Positions 35,342 through 44,740 of a stretch of DNA of 64,000 nt are shown here, piece by piece. The DNA comes from an uncultured Bacilli bacterium (lineage in GTDB: Bacteria > Bacillota_I > Bacilli_A > RF39 > UBA660): assembly GCA_910584165.1 (NCBI GenBank), contig CAJTZU010000001.1:434001-498000 (forward strand), in the 5' to 3' direction. The stretch's first letter is position 1. Each line of letters opens with the position of its first letter. The notes beneath the pieces are model-generated. The model searched no databases. It was not told the DNA's origin and saw nothing but the letters and a program-made list of their open reading frames with translations. The position numbers and the translations under genes were made by a program.

Positions 35342-35656
35342 ATGTATAAAAATAAAGAAGTAAATGTAGCAGAAGAATTAACAGAAATATTAAATAATAT
35401 GAACTTTAATTTACCAGATAAGCGAATGGAACAAATTGATTTAAAACTTAATACTCTACTAAATAATATGGAATATAGAGACTATATAAATTTTATTAAA
35501 AGTGATGAAAAATTAAAACTATATGATTACTTATTAGGAAAATATTCTAACAATGATACATTATCTAAAATGTTGGTTAAAAGTTTTAATAATGATATGT
35601 ATGAATACTTAAATAAAATAATAGATATTAAACTTAAAGAACTTAGCTTAAAATAA
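35342..35656 (+). CDS. Small protein of unknown function, plus strand
   Basis: A 104-residue, largely helical and charged protein beginning MYKNKEVNVAEELTEILNNM. The ATG at 35,342 follows GAGG by six bases; an ATG 12 bases earlier is possible. It is the only ICE gene here, apart from the insertion sequence, on the plus strand. A TATAAT box at 35,305-35,310 is a likely -10. I do not recognise a family. It is divergent from the HEPN gene, and could be a regulator of it or a stray cargo gene. Confidence 0.55.
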   Translation: MYKNKEVNVAEELTEILNNMNFNLPDKRMEQIDLKLNTLLNNMEYRDYINFIKSDEKLKLYDYLLGKYSNNDTLSKMLVKSFNNDMYEYLNKIIDIKLKELSLK

Positions 35657-35659
35657 AAA

Positions 35660-35692
35660 AATAAAGTCCCTCTGAACTAACAGAGAGACTAT
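35660..35692. terminator. Shared terminator between convergent genes
   Basis: AGTCcCTCTG and CAGAGaGACT form a stem (35,665-35,690), with a T-rich tail on the minus strand after the peptidase gene and a weaker one on the plus strand. It probably serves both convergent genes. Confidence 0.6.
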
Positions 35693-37297
35693 TTAATTGT
35701 TTTTAAAATATACAAATTGAGAAGTATTTTGCCATTTATATTTACTCCATAAATCAATTGCACTACTACCTGGATCAGCCATTGTAACTCTATTACCTGT
35801 TGTATCTATTACTGCAATCCAATGTTGTCCTGTATCACCCATTACTTCTACTGAAAGATAATAATTCTGTGATTGATATTTATTAATTAATTGATACTTC
35901 TCATTTTTAGATTTACCTTCCAAGCTTACTCTTCCTACAAAAGAAAAACTTGGAATGAACTTAGTAATTGCTCCATATTGTAAATTACCGTTTTCATCAA
36001 AACCACCATTTTCATTCATCTTCTGAACAAATGTCTGTGGTGTAAAAGGCACTATTGTCTTTCCAGCCCCAGACCTTTCAATTAATATAGAAATAGATGT
36101 TGCTAAACAACCTATCTGCCTTAAAGTTTTACCAGATGTACCAATAGGTGTACTTGCCCAAGTTTCATCAGTTTGTTTCCAATTAATAAAATCACCAAAG
36201 TTTGTTCCATATAATAACTGAGCCCATAAATCTGAATACTTATCACTTAATAGTTCTCTAGTATTTTTCTTTTGCTCATCTGTAAAACTATATTGATTCA
36301 TTATCTCATCTAAACTTTTTGATTGAATAATAACATGAATAATTGTCTTACCATCATCAGTTTTCGTTTGTGTATTAGATGAACCACCTTGAATAAAAGA
36401 ACCATCTGTTGCTATTAAATACCCATTACTTGATGCTTTAGATATACTAACTTTATTAAAATCATTAAAAACATTTCGTATATTTTTAATATTTTTTTCA
36501 TTTATATACATAATTATATCGGCATTTTCTTTATCATTTGAGTATTTAACAGAATATACTGCAATTACTTCTTTCCAATTAGTAATCGTATTATCCATAA
36601 CTATTTCACTATTGGGATTCATTAATTGTTCTTTTTCTGCCTTCTCATAAATCTCATTATTAATTTGAGATATTACACTACTCATTGTTCTACTATTAGA
36701 TTCATTAGAAAAGAAAATACCAAACATAGATGAACATAATAATCCTATCAAACAAATTAATATTACTACTATAATTGCTATTACTCCACCTGTACCAAGC
36801 AAAGCAACTAAAGATTTAACTCCGGCAATTAACGATTTAGTAAAACTAATCATTGCTTTTATTATTTTCTTTGTTACACGAGCTGTTACTTTTGCTGTTT
36901 TCTGTGTTGCTTGTTTAGTTTTTATAGCAAATTTTCTTGCTCTTTCAATATTTTTAGGAGTGTCTTTAATCTGCTTAATTGTCTTATCTTTAATTTTCTT
37001 TTCTACACCAGTTTTAATTTTATTTACTTTTCTATTTTTATAATTCTTTATCATTCTATCTTTTGTTTTAGTAAGTATTTTCTTAGAATCTTTGATAGTT
37101 GCATTTTTAGATTTATTAGCCATCATCTCAATCTTGTTATCAGCATATTCTACATTAGATGTTTTTTCTTCATTAAGCATATTACTTCTATCTCTTATAT
37201 CACTTATAGAATCTTTTACTTTAGAAGTCCAAGCAACCGATTTATCAATAGTTTTAATACCTGTTTTATATTTTTCTTTTACTTTAATATCTTTCAC
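35693..37297 (-). CDS. C39-like cysteine peptidase domain protein of the conjugation module
   Basis: A 534-residue protein with a long basic N-terminal region (about 1-150), one transmembrane segment (about 165-200) and a C-terminal C39-like peptidase domain (about 370-534). Catalytic candidates are the Cys in QIGCLATS, the His in GQHWIAV and the Asp of MADPGS. Tn1549-type elements encode cell-wall hydrolases at this position, next to VirB4, to open the wall for the channel. A GTG start is used, right after virB4. Confidence 0.8.
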   Translation of the reverse strand: MKDIKVKEKYKTGIKTIDKSVAWTSKVKDSISDIRDRSNMLNEEKTSNVEYADNKIEMMANKSKNATIKDSKKILTKTKDRMIKNYKNRKVNKIKTGVEKKIKDKTIKQIKDTPKNIERARKFAIKTKQATQKTAKVTARVTKKIIKAMISFTKSLIAGVKSLVALLGTGGVIAIIVVILICLIGLLCSSMFGIFFSNESNSRTMSSVISQINNEIYEKAEKEQLMNPNSEIVMDNTITNWKEVIAVYSVKYSNDKENADIIMYINEKNIKNIRNVFNDFNKVSISKASSNGYLIATDGSFIQGGSSNTQTKTDDGKTIIHVIIQSKSLDEIMNQYSFTDEQKKNTRELLSDKYSDLWAQLLYGTNFGDFINWKQTDETWASTPIGTSGKTLRQIGCLATSISILIERSGAGKTIVPFTPQTFVQKMNENGGFDENGNLQYGAITKFIPSFSFVGRVSLEGKSKNEKYQLINKYQSQNYYLSVEVMGDTGQHWIAVIDTTGNRVTMADPGSSAIDLWSKYKWQNTSQFVYFKNN

Positions 37298-37299
37298 AA

Positions 37300-39636
37300 C
37301 TATTTATCCTTTGGGTTTGTACTCATCAATTTATATAATTCTAAATCTTTAGGAAAATGATTTTCAAAAGGAATTAAATTGCTTCCTATTTTTAACAATC
37401 CTTCTCCTGGTTCAGAATTGGTAATATAACTTAATTGCATTTCAGATATATTAAGAAGTTTTGCTAATTCTAATCTATCAGTAGCAGCTTGATTTAACAT
37501 AACAATCAATTCAGAGTTTGCTAACATTGTTTTAGCTGTATGACTTTGTAATAAATCTTCTACATTTTGTGTTATACCAGTACAATATGCTCCATACTTT
37601 CTAACTCTTTTCCAAAGTTTAAATAAGAAGTTAGCAGAATATTCATGTTGAAATAATAAGTATATTTCATCTATGAAAATATATGTGTTTCTACCTTTAT
37701 TTCTATTCAATGTTATTCTATTTAAAATATTATCAAGTACTACTAACATACCAAATGATCTAAGTGATTTATCTAACTCTAAAATATCATAGTTGATTAT
37801 TCTACTATTAATATTTACATTTGTTTCCATTGCAAAAGTATTAAATGAACCATTAGTATATCTTTCAAGCACTGTTGCCAAATCTTTTGCTTCTTTTTCT
37901 GGTTGCTTTAATAATTCTTCTCTTAAATCAATAAGTGTTGGTGGAACTCCTTGATAGTTTCCTTGTTGATAACTTCTATATACTTTATTAGTACATCTAT
38001 CAATTATAGATTCTTCTAGTGGTCCTAATTTTTTATCTTTCATCAATATCTCACATAAGGACAAGATAAATTCGGATTTTAAAGTTACTGGGTTACTACC
38101 TTCTCCATATTCAGAGTTAATATCCATGGGATTTATATGATTATTACTAGTTGCACTAATAACAACATTTTGACCATTCAAAGGTCCTATTAATTTTGCA
38201 TATTCTCTCTCTGGATCAATTATTAAAATATCTGCATTAGGATCTCTTAATGCTAGTGAAACTATTTCATTTTTAGCAGAAAATGACTTACCAGAACCTG
38301 ATACTCCAAGTATAAAACTATTACCATTTAATAACTGTTTTCTATCAGCCACTATCATATTTTTACTTATTACATTCAATCCATAATAAATGCCATTTGT
38401 ATGATTTACTTCTTGTACTCTAAATGGTGTAAAAACTGCAAGTGACTCAGTAGTTAGTGTTCTTAAAGCATTTATTCTTCTCATACCATAAGGAAGTGCT
38501 GTATTAAGTCCATCTAATTGTTGATATTTTAATACTCCTAACTGACATAAATGTTGTTGACCGATTGATAAAATACTTTCTGTATCTTCATCTAGTTGTT
38601 TCTTTGTATCAGATGTATGAACATAAGTAATGACACATACAAACATTCTTTGATCACGTGTTGTTAAATCGTCTAACATTTCTTTAGATTCCTGTCTTTG
38701 CTGTTCCATATCATAAGGAATAACTGCACTAAAGTTATTATTACTATTTTGTCTTCTTTGCCAATTCGTAATATTGGTTTCTACACCCAGTCTTCGATTC
38801 TCCACTTCTCTAATTGCTACATCCATAGGTATAGGAATTATATCTATAGATAATATTACACTTTTATCAATATCAGTTAATTCTGAAATCATATCATCTC
38901 TAATAAAATTAGCATATTCTTTTAAAAATATTGCTCTACCAAATTTATTTTCAAATTCAAAATAATCACTTTGAAAAGAAGCAGATGAGGGACAAATATA
39001 ATCTTTGAAATTGTGTCCTTTTTTCATTAATTCTTTATTATCAAAATTAAATGTTTCTGTATCATCCAATCTGTAAAAATCATGAATGAGTCTTAATCTT
39101 TCACTAGCATCCAATTCTATCAAATGTGAACCAAGTTCTCTTAAATGATTATTAAACTCTACATCAATTCTTTTAAAATAGTTTCTTGCCTCCTCAACAC
39201 TTTTCTTTTCAATTGATACTGTAATATATTTTTCTTGAATCATTTTTTTATTGTTAGTTATTTGTTCTAATAACATTTGATTATATTCATTTCTATATTT
39301 ATCTAAGTTATCATCAGAACTTTTTAATAATATATTCTTTTCAAAATCTACTCTATTTAATTTTCTGTTTATTATTGTTATTTTTGTTGTAGCATCACTA
39401 TCTAAGGAATTTAATAGTTCTGAATATTTTAAAAATATTGCTTCTTTGTCTCCTCTACTTGCAACTGCATAGTTAATATCAGTAAACATATAAGTTTTAG
39501 TATATTTATTTTTTCCTATTAAGAATATTCCATCTTTCCATATTCTGTTAATAGGTATTATTCCTTGAACATTTTTAGGAATATCAAATTCATCTACATC
39601 TTTTTTGAATTTAAAGACTTTTTTCATTGCTTTCAT
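37300..39636 (-). CDS. VirB4-like conjugal transfer ATPase
   Basis: A 778-residue ATPase with Walker A GVSGSGKSF (about residue 445), Walker B YIFIDEIYLLF and QNVEDLLQS sensor-like segment. It is the motor of the type IV secretion channel. The order C39-hydrolase, VirB4, PrgI matches Gram-positive conjugation modules. It overlaps the PrgI gene by 26 bases. Confidence 0.93.
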   Translation of the reverse strand: MKAMKKVFKFKKDVDEFDIPKNVQGIIPINRIWKDGIFLIGKNKYTKTYMFTDINYAVASRGDKEAIFLKYSELLNSLDSDATTKITIINRKLNRVDFEKNILLKSSDDNLDKYRNEYNQMLLEQITNNKKMIQEKYITVSIEKKSVEEARNYFKRIDVEFNNHLRELGSHLIELDASERLRLIHDFYRLDDTETFNFDNKELMKKGHNFKDYICPSSASFQSDYFEFENKFGRAIFLKEYANFIRDDMISELTDIDKSVILSIDIIPIPMDVAIREVENRRLGVETNITNWQRRQNSNNNFSAVIPYDMEQQRQESKEMLDDLTTRDQRMFVCVITYVHTSDTKKQLDEDTESILSIGQQHLCQLGVLKYQQLDGLNTALPYGMRRINALRTLTTESLAVFTPFRVQEVNHTNGIYYGLNVISKNMIVADRKQLLNGNSFILGVSGSGKSFSAKNEIVSLALRDPNADILIIDPEREYAKLIGPLNGQNVVISATSNNHINPMDINSEYGEGSNPVTLKSEFILSLCEILMKDKKLGPLEESIIDRCTNKVYRSYQQGNYQGVPPTLIDLREELLKQPEKEAKDLATVLERYTNGSFNTFAMETNVNINSRIINYDILELDKSLRSFGMLVVLDNILNRITLNRNKGRNTYIFIDEIYLLFQHEYSANFLFKLWKRVRKYGAYCTGITQNVEDLLQSHTAKTMLANSELIVMLNQAATDRLELAKLLNISEMQLSYITNSEPGEGLLKIGSNLIPFENHFPKDLELYKLMSTNPKDK

Positions 39637-39976
39637 TTGTTTTCTCCTTTTCCCTCGTATTTATTAATTCATAATAAAAATTAGTCGGTTCAAAGACTAA
39701 TTCTCTTTTAGTTAAAAACTCAGATTTAATATAAGCAAGTATAAATTGCTCACCAGTCATACCGTTGTATTTAACAAATCCCATTATTCCAAATGGAATA
39801 GCACCAATTATACAAATCCATGATGTTATTTCTGTTCCTAAAACTGGTTTGAATATAAAGAATAATATGAGTGCACTTGCACAAGCTAAAATACTAAAAA
39901 TAAATTGCCTTAAAGATAATCCGAAAAATATATTTTCAGAATAGTTTCTTATTTCTTTATTAATTTTTACTTCCAT
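39611..39976 (-). CDS. PrgI family protein (VirB3-like)
   Basis: A 121-residue membrane protein with MEVKINKEIRNYSENIFFGL then two hydrophobic helices, the PrgI family pattern. It sits between VirB4 and an unknown protein and probably forms part of the inner channel. Confidence 0.85.
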   Translation of the reverse strand: MEVKINKEIRNYSENIFFGLSLRQFIFSILACASALILFFIFKPVLGTEITSWICIIGAIPFGIMGFVKYNGMTGEQFILAYIKSEFLTKRELVFEPTNFYYELINTREKEKTNESNEKSL

Positions 39977-40473
39977 TATCTTTCTTTATCCTTTCCATTA
40001 TAAAATTTCATGCAATCTTCTGGTAATTTAGAAAATTCACAATATCTTTCTATTGTTTCTTTTGTTATATTATTTTGCTTACAAAATTTTAAATATTTTT
40101 GAACACCCTTTTTACAATCAATATCATTTGGATACAATTCATGAAGTGAATTCCATAATCCATGATGAGTGTTTGGCGATACATATAACAATCTATTACC
40201 TTTAATTTCTAATTCATTAAATACATAATAGTCAAAATTAAAGTCCCATTCAGGAACATACATTTCATTTGTCACTCTATTTGAAAATACATCTATTGTG
40301 TCTTCATATGATGATTCATATCCATCAGATATTAATACTTTAAATTCATTTTTTAATTTATTGTATAAGATATATTCTATTTCCATACCATCATGAAAAT
40401 TGTTATTATCTAATTTTTTTAGTTTATCTAACAAATACTTTTCTGTTTTCTTATCAATAAAATTATCTATCAT
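39976..40473 (-). CDS. Unknown protein inside the conjugation module
   Basis: A 165-residue soluble, acidic protein with no family I recognise. A conserved-looking stretch is SPNTHHGLWNSLHELYPNDI. It overlaps ArdC by four bases and the PrgI gene by one, so it is co-expressed with transfer functions. Confidence 0.6.
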   Translation of the reverse strand: MIDNFIDKKTEKYLLDKLKKLDNNNFHDGMEIEYILYNKLKNEFKVLISDGYESSYEDTIDVFSNRVTNEMYVPEWDFNFDYYVFNELEIKGNRLLYVSPNTHHGLWNSLHELYPNDIDCKKGVQKYLKFCKQNNITKETIERYCEFSKLPEDCMKFYNGKDKER

Positions 40474-41372
40474 CTAATATTTTTCCTTTCTTTATTTCTT
40501 ACTTTATCTTCAATATATTCACATACCTTATTTGACTCATTTATTGCTTTAAATAGTTCATTAGGTTTATCTTTTAATATTTGAATCCAACTTTGAATAT
40601 ATGCTTTATGATTGTTATAATCCTCAGTCTTTGGATTTATATCTAATTTTTGCATCAAAAAAGAAGAACTAATCTCAGCAATTAATTCTTCTCTTGCATA
40701 ATCTTGTTTATTATTAATATCAAACCTATTTAGCCTAGATTCATGTCTAGTAGAATGACATAATTCATGAAGCTGTGTTGCATAATATGAATATTTATCA
40801 AAAAATTTATTTTTTTCAGGCAATACTACTTGATCTTCATTTGTATTATAAAATGCCTTATCACCTTCTTCTTTATATTTAACCTTTAACTTATCTATAA
40901 TTTTATTTATATAACTATTGACTTGAATATTATTATTTTTTGTTTTATCTAGTTCTTTAAGTTCTTCTATTAAACTACCATTAAATACATAAGTAACATT
41001 GCAAAATGTCTTATATTGCTCTTTAAGTTCAGGAGTTCTGTCTATTATTTTGTTATATTCTTCAAAAGAAATTCTCTTTTTATTCTTAATGTCATAAACT
41101 GACCAAAACTCTATAGGAACACCTTTACCTTTACTATTTTTTAACTTATATCCTTTTTCTTTAATTTGAACATAAGTAAACCATCTATTGTCTTCATAAT
41201 GTTCTTTGTAAGAAACATATGATAGCAATAATTGATTAATTCCCTTATAAGTTGTATTTGTTATACCATTTTTATTTAAAGAACTATTCCATCTTTGTCT
41301 CCATGGTATTTTATTTTCTTCTAACGATTCCAAATACATCTTAATTAATTCTTCTTTTGTCTTTGTGTTCAC
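40470..41372 (-). CDS. ArdC-like antirestriction protein with zincin domain
   Basis: A 300-residue protein with the ArdC N-terminal ssDNA-binding domain (IPWRQRWNSS, then YKGINQLLLS) and a C-terminal zincin motif QLHELCHSTRHESRL (about residue 215). ArdC proteins coat incoming single-stranded DNA and protect it from restriction. GTG start with GGAG upstream. Confidence 0.8.
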   Translation of the reverse strand: MNTKTKEELIKMYLESLEENKIPWRQRWNSSLNKNGITNTTYKGINQLLLSYVSYKEHYEDNRWFTYVQIKEKGYKLKNSKGKGVPIEFWSVYDIKNKKRISFEEYNKIIDRTPELKEQYKTFCNVTYVFNGSLIEELKELDKTKNNNIQVNSYINKIIDKLKVKYKEEGDKAFYNTNEDQVVLPEKNKFFDKYSYYATQLHELCHSTRHESRLNRFDINNKQDYAREELIAEISSSFLMQKLDINPKTEDYNNHKAYIQSWIQILKDKPNELFKAINESNKVCEYIEDKVRNKERKNIR

Positions 41373-41395
41373 TCTCAGTTTCTCCTTTCAAGGCA

Positions 41396-41426
41396 CAAAA
41401 AAAGACCAGAAATTTATCTCTGATCT
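41396..41426 (-). terminator. Terminator at the end of the cargo strip
   Basis: AGACCAGA / TCTGATCT stem (one G-U pair) followed by seven T on the minus strand, downstream of the XRE-TM gene and before ArdC. Confidence 0.65.
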
Positions 41427-41434
41427 ATTCCTAC

Positions 41435-41446
41435 AAATTGTAATTT
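41435..41446 (-). repeat. Cargo-strip repeat, copy 1 (short)
   Basis: The 12-base near-palindromic core AAATTGTAATTT sits immediately beyond the stop codon of the gene at 41,451-42,017. Only the core is shared with the other copies. Confidence 0.5.
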
Positions 41447-41450
41447 GTAA

Positions 41451-42017
41451 TTATTCACAAGTTCCATTTTTATTTTTAAAATAATTTTCTATATTTATCA
41501 TTGAATTGTCAATATTGTTAAAATCTACAATCTCATTTATTTCATCTGACATTTTTTTAGAACAATTATTACATTTAAAATAATTGTTTGTTCCAAATTC
41601 TATTTGATACTTTTTATTATCAATAGAACATATTGTTGTCGCACTACTTTCCACATTAGCATTATCTTTTTTAACAACTGTATAAGTTCCTAGTCCAATC
41701 ACTGCAATTATCATAAATATAATATATCCAATGAATACAAATCCTATTACTTTTAATATTTTGATTATTATTCCTGCTAGTCGTTCTGTATTACTTATTT
41801 TGTTCATTAAAAACTCCTTTGAATCATTATCCAAGATTTCATCAACACTAACATTAAATGCTTTTGACATTTTTTTTAATTGCTCTGGATTAGGTGTTGT
41901 TTCACCTAATTCCCAATTAGAAATAGTTTGTCTTGTAACATCTACTTTTTCACCTAATTGTTCTTGCGAAAGTCCATTTTTCTTTCTTAATTGTAAAATT
42001 TTATCTCCTAAATTCAT
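41451..42017 (-). CDS. XRE-family regulator with one membrane segment (XRE-A)
   Basis: A 188-residue protein: N-terminal HTH (ILQLRKKNGLSQEQLGEKVD), a transmembrane helix (about 85-115) and a C-terminal CxxC (CNNCSKK). An HTH plus membrane-anchored tail suggests a signal-responsive repressor. The start is the ATG at 42,015-42,017, with AAGGAG upstream. It is the last gene of the repeat-punctuated cargo strip. Confidence 0.8.
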   Translation of the reverse strand: MNLGDKILQLRKKNGLSQEQLGEKVDVTRQTISNWELGETTPNPEQLKKMSKAFNVSVDEILDNDSKEFLMNKISNTERLAGIIIKILKVIGFVFIGYIIFMIIAVIGLGTYTVVKKDNANVESSATTICSIDNKKYQIEFGTNNYFKCNNCSKKMSDEINEIVDFNNIDNSMINIENYFKNKNGTCE

Positions 42018-42112
42018 TCTTTTTCTCCTTTCACAAAAATTATATACTATTAGCATTTAACATATCTACATAAGTTTTTTGGAAGTTTGTCAAAGAGTTT
42101 TAACATTTTATC

Positions 42113-42153
42113 AAATTACTATTTTTCTAACTAATTACTAAATTGTAATTTAT
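42113..42153 (-). repeat. Cargo-strip repeat, copy 2 (41 bases)
   Basis: An exact 41-base copy of the segment at 44,700-44,740, lying next to the stop codon of XRE-B. It contains the near-palindromic core AAATTGTAATTT and the 22-base stretch starting TAATTACTAAATTG that is also found in copy 4. Confidence 0.75.
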
Positions 42154-42159
42154 TATTTA

Positions 42160-42675
42160 TTATTTATTTCTTTTAACAAATATTATTCCAAGTATTGCTG
42201 TTATAACAATAACCATAAGTGGAGCTACTTTGAAATATACCCATTCAAACGAATGCCATAAAGTTCCAATTACTGACCACTCTGGATCACTATAATCCCA
42301 TGATTGATATGGACTTCCTAATATTGCTAATAAGATAAATAATATTATTAAACATACATCAGCAACTATTAATGTATTAACTAACATTTTTCTTTTTTGC
42401 TTTTGTTTCATTGCTAATTGTTCATTAATGACTTCTAACTTTTCTGATATTACTTTTAAATCATTTTTTTCTTTTTCTTCTATACTTTCACCTAGAATTT
42501 CACTAACGGGTGTTTCTAATATTTCTGATATAGTCATTAACATTTCAGCATCTGGTACAGATAAACCTGATTCCCATTTTGAAACTGTTTGTCTAACAGC
42601 ATGTAATTTGATGCTTAATTCTTCTTGTGAAAGTCCTTTATTTTTTCTTAATATTTTTAAATTATCTTTTAACAT
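42160..42675 (-). CDS. XRE-family regulator with two membrane segments (XRE-B)
   Basis: A 171-residue protein with an HTH (LKILRKNKGLSQEELSIKLH), a linker and two C-terminal transmembrane helices (about 95-120 and 143-165). It resembles XRE-A in its first 60 residues and architecture. Such HTH-TM regulators often control neighbouring envelope or immunity genes. Confidence 0.8.
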   Translation of the reverse strand: MLKDNLKILRKNKGLSQEELSIKLHAVRQTVSKWESGLSVPDAEMLMTISEILETPVSEILGESIEEKEKNDLKVISEKLEVINEQLAMKQKQKRKMLVNTLIVADVCLIILFILLAILGSPYQSWDYSDPEWSVIGTLWHSFEWVYFKVAPLMVIVITAILGIIFVKRNK

Positions 42676-42755
42676 AATACACTTTCTCCTTTCATCAAAT
42701 TCAGTTTATTATAAAAATACCCGTTGCCGCAAGCAATGCTTTTTAACATAACGAT

Positions 42756-42769
42756 AAATTGTAATTTAT
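42756..42769 (-). repeat. Cargo-strip repeat, copy 3 (short)
   Basis: AAATTGTAATTTAT overlaps the stop codon of the acyltransferase gene and matches 14 bases of the full repeat. Confidence 0.55.
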
Positions 42770-43998
42770 TAAATAATTAACTTTTTGTTTTTCTCCTTTA
42801 ATTTAATTATTAAAGCTGAAGTAATATGTGTAATCAGTAGCACTATCAAAATGTTTAAATATGGATAATAATTTATATTTTTATACAACAAAGATATAAC
42901 AAAAACTACCATAGGATGTATTAAATAATAATATTTAGAATAAGTACCAAATTGGAAATCTAATTTCACGCTATTAGTAATATAAATAGATGAAATAAAT
43001 AAGTAGTAAGTTAATGGTATACAAGATAATAAAATATTACTATTAAGTCTATTAGTATCGTGTAATAATATTGCCTCAAAAGTTAATAAGAAAAACGAAA
43101 TAATTAATTTAAGAAAACAATATTTAGAGTATGCCTTTTCCTTTGTACCTATATAATAGCCTAATACTACATAAAATAATCCGAAGAGCAGGAAGTTTCT
43201 AGTGGTAAAGAAAATATTATAATAATAAGATAATGTTCTTTTTATTGATAACGGTAAAACTCCATAATAAGTTTCTGTTGCTCCAACCAATAATAATATA
43301 AAGGAAATTATTAATAAATATTTTATATTAAATTTTTGTTTCCATTTTTTTAAAACAAGCAAAGAAAATATTATTGCAGGAAAATACCATAAATGATAAT
43401 AAACTCCTGTATAGCATAAAGCAACCAACACTATAATAGGTAATAATATTATTGACAGAATAATTAGTAAAGGTAAAGTAATATTGATTTTTGATATATA
43501 CTCATTTATGATTGGCAAATACTGAATTATTGTACCTATTATTACAGGTATGTACAACAAACTCCAAATCAAATATAATGTTATTGTTTTCTTTATGTAT
43601 TCTTTTATATAATTTTTATTTTCTTTCTCTTTTTTGGCAACAAAATAGCCCGTTATGATAAAAAATATAGGAACACATATTCTTGTAATGATATTATTGA
43701 ATGCTAAATCTAATTCGTTTGAAAAGTTAAAAAATGGACGCAAGTGTAATACAATAATTAAAATTGACGATATGTATTTTAAAATGTTTAAATTTTGATA
43801 ATTTAATTTATTTATTCTGTAATTTTTATCTATATTTTTTTGAATAAATATTGTAACAAGACTAAAACAAATTATCATTAAAACAATAGTAAAAGGATAT
43901 CCTAAGCCATTTTCAATTTGAAACACATTTATCAATTTTAAAAATAATATCAATATAGTTATTATTGATATAATTACTATTTCATTTTTATATTTCAT
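42769..43998 (-). CDS. Acyltransferase 3 family membrane protein
   Basis: A 409-residue protein with about 10 transmembrane helices and the acyltransferase 3/OafA-type opening: LKYISSILIIVLHLRPFF with the conserved His, then ARICVPIFFIITGYF-like RICVPIFFIITGYF. The family transfers acyl groups to cell-surface sugars. As mobile cargo it could modify envelope glycans and change phage receptors; this is inferred. A 120-base spacer separates it from the next gene. Confidence 0.8.
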   Translation of the reverse strand: MKYKNEIVIISIITILILFLKLINVFQIENGLGYPFTIVLMIICFSLVTIFIQKNIDKNYRINKLNYQNLNILKYISSILIIVLHLRPFFNFSNELDLAFNNIITRICVPIFFIITGYFVAKKEKENKNYIKEYIKKTITLYLIWSLLYIPVIIGTIIQYLPIINEYISKINITLPLLIILSIILLPIIVLVALCYTGVYYHLWYFPAIIFSLLVLKKWKQKFNIKYLLIISFILLLVGATETYYGVLPLSIKRTLSYYYNIFFTTRNFLLFGLFYVVLGYYIGTKEKAYSKYCFLKLIISFFLLTFEAILLHDTNRLNSNILLSCIPLTYYLFISSIYITNSVKLDFQFGTYSKYYYLIHPMVVFVISLLYKNINYYPYLNILIVLLITHITSALIIKLKEKNKKLII

Positions 43999-44102
43999 AT
44001 TTAAACCACTTCTAACTCCAAAAAATTATTTTCTAACAATTATATTACATTGTGATGTAATCCATAAACAACTTAAAATTATTATACTAATTATTATTGC
44101 AG
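43999..44102. other. Spacer upstream of the acyltransferase
   Basis: About 100 bases, with an inverted repeat ATTACA/TGTAAT (44,044-44,061) and ATTATTTTCTAAC that echoes part of the full cargo repeat. No gene is seen. Confidence 0.35.
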
Positions 44103-44124
44103 TAATTACTAAATTGTAATTTAT
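44103..44124 (-). repeat. Cargo-strip repeat, copy 4 (22 bases)
   Basis: TAATTACTAAATTGTAATTT plus two more matching bases, identical to the 3' half of copies 2 and 5, directly beyond the stop of the 62-residue gene. Confidence 0.65.
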
Positions 44125-44125
44125 A

Positions 44126-44314
44126 TTACTCTTTATCTTTTTTACTATTCTTATATAATGTACTAAATATTAGTGTAAATAACATTGGTATAACTGAATA
44201 TCCAGCATTATCTAATTTATGAGTAATTACCAAATATCCACCAACCAAAGTTAAAATTGCAAATACAAGACTTAATATTGAAAATATTTTTGATATCAAA
44301 TTTTCTTTATTCAT
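44126..44314 (-). CDS. Small membrane protein, 62 residues
   Basis: Two hydrophobic helices (about 9-28 and 37-53) and a lysine-rich tail. No family recognised. It follows the 113-residue membrane gene and shares a cargo unit with it; immunity or bacteriocin-accessory roles are possible but unsupported. Confidence 0.6.
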   Translation of the reverse strand: MNKENLISKIFSILSLVFAILTLVGGYLVITHKLDNAGYSVIPMLFTLIFSTLYKNSKKDKE

Positions 44315-44347
44315 AGCTTTTAAATTTCCTTATACATATAATTTGTA

Positions 44348-44674
44348 TTACTTTTTATTAGTTATTTTATAAATAATTAAACCTATTAAAAAGCCAATAC
44401 CAGAATCAACCAAATACCAAACTGCGTGAATTAAAGCTGAACTATTATAATAAATAAACACTGATGGTATAAACAATATAGATATAATTATTGGATAGAT
44501 ATATTTCCATTTTTCCTTTGAAATACTAGCAAATATTATAGCAAGTATAAAAGTTGATACCAAAATTAAGAATACCATTCCCATTATATCTGTTGGTCCT
44601 GCAAATAAAGGAAAAATGTAAAACATAAATAACTGTATCAATAATATTGTTATTTCCTTCCATATTTTTCTCAT
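44348..44674 (-). CDS. Membrane protein, 108 residues
   Basis: Four hydrophobic segments fill the protein (MRKIWKEITILLIQLFMFYI and onward). The ATG at 44,672-44,674 lies nine bases after GGAGG. No family recognised. It belongs with the 62-residue gene in one unit of the repeat-punctuated strip. Confidence 0.6.
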   Translation of the reverse strand: MRKIWKEITILLIQLFMFYIFPLFAGPTDIMGMVFLILVSTFILAIIFASISKEKWKYIYPIIISILFIPSVFIYYNSSALIHAVWYLVDSGIGFLIGLIIYKITNKK

Positions 44675-44699
44675 TTTAAATTCCTCCAATCATAACAAA

Positions 44700-44740
44700 A
44701 AATTACTATTTTTCTAACTAATTACTAAATTGTAATTTAT
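44700..44740 (-). repeat. Cargo-strip repeat, copy 5 (41 bases)
   Basis: Identical over 41 bases to 42,113-42,153 and overlapping the stop codon of the gene at 44,737-45,162. Confidence 0.75.

Noticed and set aside
36911..37360. 149-residue plus-strand reading frame opposite the C39-like peptidase gene
   Set aside because: Phe-, Ser- and Ile-rich shadow of the lysine-rich coding strand, with no domain and no good ribosome-binding site.
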